Assembly (NCBI RefSeq): GCF_017873625.1
Contig: NZ_JAGGKL010000018.1
Span: forward strand, 1 to 17,718
Source: Methanobacterium petrolearium
GTDB taxonomy: Archaea > Methanobacteriota > Methanobacteria > Methanobacteriales > Methanobacteriaceae
Length of the DNA: 17,718 bases
Reading direction: 5' to 3'
Shown: piece after piece, positions 8,019-13,433 of the stretch
How positions within the stretch are numbered: the stretch's first letter is position 1
Layout: every line of letters starts with the position of its first letter
The notes under the pieces: generated by a model
What the model saw: only the letters and a program-made list of their open reading frames with translations
What the model was told of the DNA's origin: nothing
Databases searched by the model: none
Made by a program: the position numbers and the translations under genes

Positions 8019-8320
8019 CTTTAGTTTGAAGTATGCATATTGGAATAGTAACAACTGCAGATTAAAACCGTGAACAAAGACGAAGGTCTTGCATTTGCTA
8101 CTTCATTTGACTTGGACAGCAAGTGAAATCCTCATATCAACTACCACAATATGGCTAAAGGTACTTTGAATTATGCGCATTTAGTGCCACTTTCAAGCCG
8201 TAATATGTAAATATAAACTTTTAAGAACAGTGCTTGGAAAAGAACATAGTTTAACTAAAATTGGGATGCGTAAAACATTTCAAAAAGAATATGATGAAAC
8301 TTACCTGTGATCAACTCACC
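8019..8320. other. Gene-free interval with possible gene relics and one hairpin
   Basis: No convincing gene is visible in these 302 bp. There is a hairpin at 8106-8129 (stem ACTTG/CAAGT with GACAG loop, extended by ATTT/AAAT across one mismatch). A TATA-like ATATAAA lies at 8211-8217. A short frame at 8230-8310 starts GTG and reads like ordinary protein sequence (LGKEHSLTKIGMRKTF...) before stopping. A 10-codon ATG frame at 8033 (MHIGIVTTAD) also stops abruptly. I read the interval as the scar of decayed genes with a possible small transcript; support is weak. Confidence 0.35.
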
Positions 8321-8959
8321 CTAACTAAATAAAACCTGCCGATCATCTTCATGTTGGATGACATCCATCTGTATCCCTTTAGATTCTACTTTCTTCTTAT
8401 TGAGGAAATTGATGATTTTCTCATATCTTTCAGGACTTATTCCCCTTTTTCGGATGAAAACCAAAAATATCTTTTTTCGAGCCTCTTCAGCTTCTTCAAG
8501 CTTGAATATGTCAAACTCTATAGTTTTACGCTGACATTGCCCTGTTATATATTTAAATTCAATGGCAATATCCACATATTTCCTGCCTTCTTGATCTAAA
8601 TTAGTATCAACATTTTTACTGGACAATCTTTCAAATCTATCAGAAAGACCCTTAAATTCATTATAAAAATCTTCATTGAGAATGGCAAAATCATAATGAC
8701 CTCTTCGAGAACTTCCCGGAACATTTTCACCTCTAGGAGGGAATGAATGTTTGCCACTTGTATATTCCTCAGAATCAATTTTATCAGCGAAGAATCTCCT
8801 CCTAGTAGGATATTCAGGTCGAACCAGATTCCCTAAATGGGATAACTTGCAGTAGAACACGTGATGAAGGTCATGTTCATTAAAAAAACAATCGTTATTG
8901 TTTCTGTATTCATCTTTTAATTCAGCTATAGCATTTTGAATAATTTCTTCTGAATTCAA
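8321..8959 (-). CDS. PD-(D/E)XK-like protein of unknown function
   Basis: This is a 212-residue protein that I do not recognise as a named family. It has a possible restriction-type nuclease core: an N-terminal helix with Glu (NEHDLHH, 27-33), Asp90 in RGHYDFAIL, and Glu134-Phe-Lys136 in DIAIEFKYITG (130-140). That gives a D...ExK pattern on two strands separated by a 40-residue helix region. The C-terminal half is helical and lysine-rich, with a strand KIFLVFIRKRG typical of the last core strand of such folds. The start is a TTG at 8959: the SD GGGGGA sits 5 nt upstream, and no ATG fits. It stands alone, with no adjacent partner on the same strand within 150 bp. It could be a solitary nuclease-like defence effector or a fragmentary restriction component. 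Confidence 0.7.
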   Translation of the reverse strand: MNSEEIIQNAIAELKDEYRNNNDCFFNEHDLHHVFYCKLSHLGNLVRPEYPTRRRFFADKIDSEEYTSGKHSFPPRGENVPGSSRRGHYDFAILNEDFYNEFKGLSDRFERLSSKNVDTNLDQEGRKYVDIAIEFKYITGQCQRKTIEFDIFKLEEAEEARKKIFLVFIRKRGISPERYEKIINFLNKKKVESKGIQMDVIQHEDDRQVLFS

Positions 8960-9109
8960 ATAAATCCCCCAATTAAAGTTAAATCAGATCATCTTTCCGA
9001 TTGATTCTATCTTTTTTAACAAAAATAACCATATATCTACTTAGAATTTTTGTAGAGTATTGATCTGATCTTAAGTTATTCATTTAGATAGAACTCTCAT
9101 TAATAAACA
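8960..9109. promoter_or_regulatory. Upstream region of the PD-(D/E)XK-like gene with an inverted repeat
   Basis: The 150-bp gap contains the SD of the leftward gene and a T/A-rich promoter-like zone. A perfect 9-bp inverted repeat, ATCAGATCA (8983-8991) and TGATCTGAT (9061-9069), is separated by 69 bp. The spacing is long for a single operator dimer. No small gene is seen. Confidence 0.3.
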
Positions 9110-9536
9110 TTAATTTCTTAGTTCGATTTCCACTGTTTCTATTAGTTTCAATGCTTTTGCTACCATGTTATGTGCTTCATTTTTGGATATGGTTCCAGAT
9201 AAGTCATAAACTGCTCATTGTCTTTTACGACGCATCCTGTCCAGGCATATTGAATAATCTTTTCCCAAGATTATTTTTAGTGAATCTTACCACCGCTACA
9301 TGAGATTTTCTACTGGAAGGCCGATAGCCAAGGTGAAACATGAGGGCTCTAACAGACTGAAGCATGGAGTTATAAGCAATGTTAAAAGCCCAATCATAAT
9401 CCTCTTCTTTCAACATTCGACCAGCTGTATCAACATCTCTTTTAGCTAGATCCAATGAATTTACCACTCTTTTAGGGTCTGGCGATAATTTTATAGTATA
9501 ACCATCATTTTCAAGCTTATCCAGCATCCAGTTCAC
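9110..9536 (-). pseudogene. Broken HEPN toxin gene, partner of the winged-helix MNT gene
   Basis: The first 98 residues or so form a normal HEPN domain: a helix with AYNSMLQSVRALMFHLGYRP, then a VVRFTKNNLGKRLFN helix. The frame then ends early at a TAA (9225-9227). One extra C/G near 9244 (atgCCTGG instead of atgCTGG) accounts for it. In the next frame the sequence reads DRMRRKRQ, a TGA stop (9215-9217), then AVYDLSGTISKNEAHNMV and on to a stop at 9110-9112, exactly the C-terminal half expected of a HEPN protein. The conserved RxKRH-R-A-x-YD stretch therefore carries a frameshift upstream, Gln for the catalytic His, and a stop for the following Arg. The toxin should be inactive. The start is either GTG 9536 or, better, ATG 9527 with GGTGA (9533-9537) as SD inside the upstream gene. 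Confidence 0.82.
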
Positions 9537-10086
9537 CGATAATCATGATTTTGGGTTCACGGAGTATTTCCATGAGGAAAGGATCCTCTTCATCAATTTT
9601 TTTCTGATATTCTGCCTCTGATAGTATGATGTAGTTTATTTCACGAGATAACTTTTTCTCTAACAAGTTTAATTCACTAATTATAACATCTTCGTTTACA
9701 TTTCCCACCATGAAAATGTCAATATCACTATCTGGGCCAGCTTCTTTGGAGGCAAATGACCCATAAATGAAAACCAGGTTGAGCTTGCCCCATTTTCCCA
9801 TATTTTCCTTTAATAAGCGAGCAACACCCTCTGTTTTCATCACCATACTGTAAAGTTCATTGTAAAGATAAAAATCTTTATTAACCTGGAAATATTTAAG
9901 ATTTCCCGCTTTTCGACTTTTTAAAAGGCCGATATCTTCCAGGTTAGACAGTTCCCTCCTTACTGAGTTTATGTTTTCATGGATTTTCTTGGTAATCTCC
10001 CTAACATACATTTCAACATCTGGATTTAACATGAAAATGGTGATAATTTTACTCCGTGTTTTTGATGTGAAAAGTTTACTCAACAT
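9517..10086 (-). CDS. Winged-helix plus MNT nucleotidyltransferase (antitoxin and likely autoregulator)
   Basis: This two-domain protein of 189 residues has an N-terminal winged helix-turn-helix (about 1-70: TRSKIITIFMLNP, YVREITKKIHENINSVRREL, LKYFQVNKDF). A C-terminal MNT nucleotidyltransferase follows, with the signature YGSFASKEAGPDSDIDIFMV (108-127): Gly109-Ser110, Asp121, Asp123. It should bind DNA and, as in HEPN/MNT pairs, modify or mask the HEPN partner. That partner, overlapping its 3' end by 10-20 nt, is broken, so this is now an antitoxin without a working cognate toxin. There is no SD; a TATA box (TTTATACA on the minus strand, 10108-10115) lies about 25 nt before the ATG, giving a leaderless message. 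An inverted repeat around that TATA box suggests autorepression. The fusion of a wHTH to MNT is a known architecture in archaea. Confidence 0.86.
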   Translation of the reverse strand: MLSKLFTSKTRSKIITIFMLNPDVEMYVREITKKIHENINSVRRELSNLEDIGLLKSRKAGNLKYFQVNKDFYLYNELYSMVMKTEGVARLLKENMGKWGKLNLVFIYGSFASKEAGPDSDIDIFMVGNVNEDVIISELNLLEKKLSREINYIILSEAEYQKKIDEEDPFLMEILREPKIMIIGELDAG

Positions 10087-10126
10087 GAATAAAAAATGTA
10101 TTCAATTGTATAAATAATTTATTCAT
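10085..10126. promoter_or_regulatory. Candidate operator: inverted repeat around the TATA box of the wHTH-MNT gene
   Basis: A perfect 9-bp inverted repeat, ATGAATAAA (10085-10093) and TTTATTCAT (10118-10126), flanks the TATA element at 10108-10115. The left arm overlaps the start codon of the leftward wHTH-MNT gene. The arm centres are 33 bp apart, about three helical turns, so two winged-helix units could bind the same face of the DNA. The centre contains the near-palindrome ATTCAATTGTAT. Binding here would block both TBP and the transcript start. Confidence 0.5.
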
Positions 10127-10145
10127 TGGCTTTTTCAGGAAGTGC

Positions 10146-10346
10146 TCACACTTTTTTATTAATATTTGTCTTCAGATTTTCCTCTAAATTCAGACCACAT
10201 CCCATACAGAACTTTGCATCTGGCATGTTCACAGTACCACAAACCGGACAGGCCTCGGCATGTTTTTCCAGGGCTAAACCACACTCCATGCAGAAGCGTG
10301 CTCCCTCGGGATTTTCTGTTTGACATTGTGGACATTTCATTTTCAT
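10146..10346 (-). CDS. Double zinc-ribbon protein (66 residues)
   Basis: This small soluble protein has two CxxC...CxxC zinc ribbons back to back (DZR-like). The first is C5-x2-C8 with C19-x2-C22, and the second is C33-x2-C36 with C47-x2-C50. The tail is short and lysine-rich. Such proteins bind nucleic acid or partner proteins; nothing shows which here. The ATG at 10346 is given, and a second in-frame ATG two codons later is equally possible. Most of its coding sequence is duplicated with 4 mismatches in 142 nt at 11077-11218. It lies directly upstream of the wHTH-MNT gene on the same strand, an order echoed in the decayed second copy. Confidence 0.75.
   Translation of the reverse strand: MKMKCPQCQTENPEGARFCMECGLALEKHAEACPVCGTVNMPDAKFCMGCGLNLEENLKTNINKKV
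10179..10320. repeat. Direct duplication, copy A (142 bp)
   Basis: The segment matches 11077-11218 in the same orientation, end to end, without gaps. I count 4 differences (AT to GG at one site, C to T, G to A), about 97% identity. It covers most of the double zinc-ribbon reading frame. The homology stops sharply on the gene-start side and loosely on the other side. Confidence 0.93.
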
Positions 10347-10420
10347 ACAGCCATTTTCACTAAGTTATTGAATAAGATTTCATATTTATTATCTTGAAGA
10401 CAATATTTACCTGAATGAAT

Positions 10421-10678
10421 TCATTTATAAGCTTTTTTACGGGGTAAAACAGCATAAACAATTATCACATGACCCTTCTGGAGTTGAAAAAGAACCCTGT
10501 ATCCACCAACTCTTAAACGATAATGGTTAGAATATCCCCTAAGCTTTTTGATATCCAGTTCAGGTACAAAACCAGTTTTTAATTTAACAATTTTCTCTGT
10601 TATAGAATCAGAGATATCTGATTCCATGTTATCCAAATTTTTCTGGGCTTTCCTATCCAGAAAAACTTTATATCTCAT
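10421..10678 (-). CDS. relE: RelE/ParE-family toxin
   Basis: This 85-residue protein has the RelE/ParE/YafQ fold signature: YKVFLDRKAQKNLDNM at the start, KLRGYSNHYRLRVGGYRVLF (44-63), and a closing strand IIVYAVLPRKKAYK. In RelE-type toxins the Arg and Lys residues of these strands promote ribosome-dependent mRNA cleavage; the GGYRVLF and RKKAYK elements are conserved here. The gene overlaps the upstream antitoxin gene by 11 nt, the normal arrangement. It ends in a perfect ATGAATTCAT palindrome (10415-10424) that overlaps the stop codon. RelE and ParE cannot be separated from sequence alone. The frame is intact, so the toxin is probably functional. Confidence 0.87.
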   Translation of the reverse strand: MRYKVFLDRKAQKNLDNMESDISDSITEKIVKLKTGFVPELDIKKLRGYSNHYRLRVGGYRVLFQLQKGHVIIVYAVLPRKKAYK

Positions 10679-10853
10679 TTAATTCAAGTTCCCCGGCTTT
10701 TTTCCTGTTTTCAAAATCAATGATCTTTTTTATTTCATCCTCTTCTGCATCTTCCTCTCCAATAAGCCGGGAATCAATAATGCCCTCTATTTTCTCAAGT
10801 AAAAACTTTATCTGAATAATTTCCTTTTCAATTTCTGACAATGCCTTCACCAT
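10668..10853 (-). CDS. Antitoxin of the RelE-like toxin (61 residues)
   Basis: This small, acidic, helical protein carries an Glu/Asp-rich middle (EEDAEEDEIKK, 38-48), typical of the labile antitoxins that wrap around RelE toxins. No DNA-binding helix-turn-helix is obvious in its 61 residues, so autoregulation may rest on the N-terminal helix or be absent. The ATG at 10853 lies directly after a TATATAA run and has no SD. A TTG at codon 5 preceded by GGTGA would be an alternative start. The 3' end overlaps the toxin start by 11 nt. Confidence 0.75.
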   Translation of the reverse strand: MVKALSEIEKEIIQIKFLLEKIEGIIDSRLIGEEDAEEDEIKKIIDFENRKKAGELELNEI

Positions 10854-10942
10854 TATATAGATCAGTTTATTGGATTATTTAATTCTATCGAAACTAAAGT
10901 TTTAATGTGTCAACCAAGCCCATTTAATAACCCTCTGGGCCT

Positions 10943-11030
10943 AATAATCCTGATTTGGGTTCATGGGGTATTTTTATGGGAAGGGATCCCCCTCATCAGT
11001 TAGTTTTTCTTCATCAAATATAATTAGATT
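10943..11030 (-). pseudogene. Remnant of a second MNT antitoxin gene (3' end only)
   Basis: On the minus strand this stretch aligns with the 3' end of the wHTH-MNT gene (9541-9640). Reading across frames gives NYIIFDEEKLTDEGDPF followed by a stop, compared with the intact gene's NYIILSEAEYQKKIDEEDPF. The DNA then matches again around the TGAACCCAAA stretch (intact: ILREPKIMII). There are stops and frameshifts, and the catalytic GS...DxD part is missing. It lies downstream of the duplicated zinc-ribbon segment, the same order as in the intact copy, so it is the rest of a duplicated unit. Confidence 0.65.
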
Positions 11031-11076
11031 CAATGAATATCAATCTCTTGTTGGTTTCAGAAGAAGTCATAACGAT

Positions 11077-11218
11077 TTCCTCTAAATTCAGACCACATCC
11101 CATACAGAACTTTGCATCTGGCGGGTTCACAGTACCACAAACTGGACAGGCCTCGGCATATTTTTCCAGGGCTAAACCACACTCCATGCAGAAGCGTGCT
11201 CCCTCGGGATTTTCTGTT
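11077..11218. repeat. Direct duplication, copy B (142 bp)
   Basis: This is the partner of 10179-10320: same orientation, about 900 bp away, 4 mismatches, no gaps. Two such close direct repeats could recombine and delete the RelBE-like pair that lies between them. Confidence 0.93.
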
Positions 11219-11239
11219 CTGCAGTTTTCAAAAATTATA
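11077..11239 (-). pseudogene. Decayed duplicate of the double zinc-ribbon gene (contains repeat copy B)
   Basis: Positions 11077-11218 are the second copy of the 142-bp duplication. The frame is open, but the start is lost: where the intact gene has MKMKCPQCQTENP this copy has IFENCRTENP, losing the first cysteine and any start codon. The other CxxC pairs remain. Downstream the reading frame runs on into unrelated residues up to a TGA at 11014-11016. It begins about 20 nt after the stop of the zinc-ribbon membrane protein gene on the same strand, so it may still be transcribed. Confidence 0.75.
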
Positions 11240-11261
11240 TAACACCTATTTCCACCGTTAT

Positions 11262-11861
11262 TTAACTAACTGGCCCAGCTTCTTCCCGATTTTGTCTGAA
11301 AATTTTCCAATAATAATCAAGAACATTTGAATAACCTTGTAGGGTTGTAACAGTATACCAACTACTTTTGCCACTGGATTTTGGTTTGACGGTTATTTCA
11401 ACCCTTTCATCATCAAATTTTTTTAAAGTTACAGTTTGTTTAACTGTTTTACTACCAGCAACATAAGTACCATACATTACTAAGTTCTCATCATCAATTT
11501 GATACGTTTTCCATTCATAGGTGAAGGGACCATCATCATATTTGGCATCAGTGCCACTCATACTCCCTGAATCAATAAGTATCATGGTATCATCATCTGC
11601 CGATGTAGTTTCTGTATCAGTAACAACTACTGAAGTGTGGTTGGATGTATTGTTAGCCACCGGTGTATTACTTGTTAACAACATTGCAACAGCAATGCCA
11701 ACACCTAAAATCAGTATTATCACAACAACTATGAGAACCTTGTTGGTGGTACTCATACCTGTCTTAGCTGGTAGAGAAGTTACAGAACCTAAATTGGCTC
11801 CGCATCTTTCGCAGAATGATGCATCATCATCATTTTCATATCCACAATTCTTACAATACAT
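11262..11861 (-). CDS. Zinc-ribbon, single-TM protein with unknown outer domain
   Basis: This 199-residue protein has a classic zinc ribbon (YCKNCGYENDDDASFCERCG, ligands in two CxxC pairs), a short linker, one TM helix (about residues 40-61) and a Thr/Ser/Asp-rich stalk. It ends in a beta-rich domain of about 90 residues (EWKTYQIDDENLVMYGTY, then a KKFDDERVEITVKP strand pair) that I do not recognise. The ribbon should be cytoplasmic and the rest outside. The ATG at 11861 is chosen over a GTG one codon earlier because GGAGA stands 7 nt before it. The TM and stalk (MSTTNKVLIVVVIILILGVG) nearly duplicate those of the protein at 3109-3684, although both ends differ. It is last of three same-strand membrane genes. 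Confidence 0.78.
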   Translation of the reverse strand: MYCKNCGYENDDDASFCERCGANLGSVTSLPAKTGMSTTNKVLIVVVIILILGVGIAVAMLLTSNTPVANNTSNHTSVVVTDTETTSADDDTMILIDSGSMSGTDAKYDDGPFTYEWKTYQIDDENLVMYGTYVAGSKTVKQTVTLKKFDDERVEITVKPKSSGKSSWYTVTTLQGYSNVLDYYWKIFRQNREEAGPVS

Positions 11862-11901
11862 CACCTATTCTCCATTTAACTTCTCTACAACAAAACGAAG
11901 G

Positions 11902-12495
11902 TTAATAGTAATCATAGATGGTTACTGTCCAGCTTTCCAGGTCTTTGGTTGACACATGGATATCGTAGGTTCCTGAAGATCCAGTGAATTTAACAGTTTT
12001 TTCTTTAGTAGTCAGGGCATCAGTAGGTCCCCAATTTAACTCCCCTGATCCTATGATTCCAGTCAAATCACTAACATCAATATTCATGAAATTGGTATTG
12101 TAATTCATGGTGGGTGTGGCAGACATCACAACCTTGAATTGATCACCCTTAATTGTGAAGGAACGGTAATCATCATCAACCCCTGAAAAACTGGTCACTT
12201 TACGCCATTCAGCTTTATATGTAACATGTTCCTGAGATTCGCTAACTGAAAGTTGATCATTAGCAGTGTTGGCATCTTGATTTGACTGCATCAAGAGTCC
12301 TGCAGTAATCCCTAAAATAGCTACCAAAGCAACAATTACCACTATCAATAATTTAGTAGATGAGGACATACCACTTTTTTCAGGATATTCACGCTGTCGC
12401 CTTCCGAAATCAGGATTTCGTCCTAATTCAGCACCACATCTCTCACAAAATGTAGCATCTATATCATTTTCATGCCCACAGTTTTGGCATATCAT
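11902..12495 (-). CDS. Zinc-ribbon, single-TM protein with outer beta-sandwich-like domain
   Basis: This is a 197-residue protein. An N-terminal zinc ribbon (MICQNCGHENDIDATFCERC) is followed by a basic linker (GRRQREYPEKS) and one TM helix at about 46-68. A C-terminal domain of about 110 residues is built of short strands, ending in TYDIHVSTKDLESWTVTIYD. That ending recurs in extracellular beta-sandwich domains of archaeal surface proteins, but I cannot name the family. Positive charges before the TM place the ribbon inside. The ATG at 12495 has GGGGGTCG as SD. It follows the upstream gene by 13 nt and precedes the next by about 40 nt, so the three probably share a transcript. Function is unknown. 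Confidence 0.78.
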   Translation of the reverse strand: MICQNCGHENDIDATFCERCGAELGRNPDFGRRQREYPEKSGMSSSTKLLIVVIVALVAILGITAGLLMQSNQDANTANDQLSVSESQEHVTYKAEWRKVTSFSGVDDDYRSFTIKGDQFKVVMSATPTMNYNTNFMNIDVSDLTGIIGSGELNWGPTDALTTKEKTVKFTGSSGTYDIHVSTKDLESWTVTIYDYY

Positions 12496-12508
12496 AATTC
12501 GACCCCCA

Positions 12509-13273
12509 TTACTTAGTTACATTCTTTAAACCATTTTTAAGGAAGACACCAAAGGAACCTCCCACTGCACCGGAAATAAAGACCATTATCAGGATGATCA
12601 TGCCCTTAATAATAGTGAAAAAGAAATCTAAAAACCAACTATCTGAAGTCACAGTGCTTGTTCCTAATGAGGAAGCACTTGTTGATGAATAGGACCCAAA
12701 TGCGCTTGACATGGCTGCTGCAATTCCCATGGTTATAAATAACATAACCCCTATCACAAAGCCTAATATTACCAGACCAATCAAACTTAAAAACAACCCA
12801 TTTATAGCTCCATCTTTAAAATCTTCACATCCAACAATACCGGTAGCAGTGCCTCCACAAAATACCATCACAATCAGGACCTGACTTACATATATCGAAA
12901 CATCTAAACTGGCAGAAGCAACAATCGAACCAAACAAAAAAGACCCTATAATAAAAACTATACAAGAAACACCAAGACCAATAAACACAGAAAATAAGTT
13001 TATTTCATCATTCAAACGAGTAAATAAACTTTTATCCATCTTTTTGCCGCAATTTCTGCAGAACAGTGCAGTTGCTTTGTTTAAAAAATTACAGTGCGGA
13101 CATTTTTTTATATCTTCAACAGTTGATTTTTTATTTATTTGATCAACGGGAGAATAGGTTTCAAAAAATTTTAAATTTCCCCCACATTCACATTTATCAG
13201 AAAAATCATCTGGTGATTCACCATTTTCAAGTTCGTATCTTCCCCCACACATATCACATTCTAAATATCCCAT
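12509..13273 (-). CDS. Two-ribbon, four-TM membrane protein (DUF5518-like)
   Basis: This 254-residue protein has two different zinc ribbons in tandem. The first (C6, C9, C28, C30, starting MGYLECDMCGG) matches the ribbon of the protein at 3109-3684; the second (C58, C61, C72, C75) is of the common CxxC type. Four predicted TM segments follow at about 94-120, 127-147, 157-186 and 214-245, with Gly-rich packing and a Ser/Thr-rich loop (190-212). The TM part resembles small archaeal integral membrane families such as DUF5518, a tentative link from memory. The ATG at 13273 is chosen because GGAGGGG lies 7 nt upstream and the MGYLEC start matches the paralog; the frame is open 16 codons further upstream. 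It heads a three-gene leftward cluster and is divergent from the Mre11-like gene. Confidence 0.78.
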   Translation of the reverse strand: MGYLECDMCGGRYELENGESPDDFSDKCECGGNLKFFETYSPVDQINKKSTVEDIKKCPHCNFLNKATALFCRNCGKKMDKSLFTRLNDEINLFSVFIGLGVSCIVFIIGSFLFGSIVASASLDVSIYVSQVLIVMVFCGGTATGIVGCEDFKDGAINGLFLSLIGLVILGFVIGVMLFITMGIAAAMSSAFGSYSSTSASSLGTSTVTSDSWFLDFFFTIIKGMIILIMVFISGAVGGSFGVFLKNGLKNVTK

Positions 13274-13433
13274 AAATTGCCCCTCCAAACAATACTCATT
13301 GTCCCATAAGAACAAAATCAATGATCACTTAAAAAATAATTTATTAATCTAAACATATTTAATATTTTAGTTGTAATAACATCATAATAAAAACATTCAT
13401 AGTTTTACTATAAACCATGTAGAGGGGATAAAA
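13274..13433. promoter_or_regulatory. Divergent promoter region between membrane-protein cluster and Mre11/Rad50-like operon
   Basis: This is a 160-bp AT-rich gap. Leftward, TAATAAATTATTTTTT (minus strand, 13331-13347) can act as TATA, with GGAGGGG as SD. Rightward, ATAATAAAAA (13384-13393) lies a fitting distance before a start near 13415, and AGAGGGGAT precedes the ATG at 13434. No small gene is seen. Confidence 0.45.

Noticed and set aside
8290..8320. ATGATGA resembling a C box of a C/D guide RNA
   Set aside because: No CTGA D or D' box at the required spacing; the match alone is expected by chance in AT-rich DNA.
10126..10363. Rightward open frames opposite the double zinc-ribbon gene, and the same frames at 11033-11330
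   Set aside because: They are shadows of the duplicated zinc-ribbon sequence. The leftward frame has ordered CxxC pairs; the rightward ones have no domain logic, and the similarity between copies follows from the DNA duplication.
10415..10424. Perfect ATGAATTCAT palindrome at the RelE-like stop codon as a terminator or operator
   Set aside because: Only 10 bp with no loop or T run attached; reported under the toxin gene but not as a separate site.
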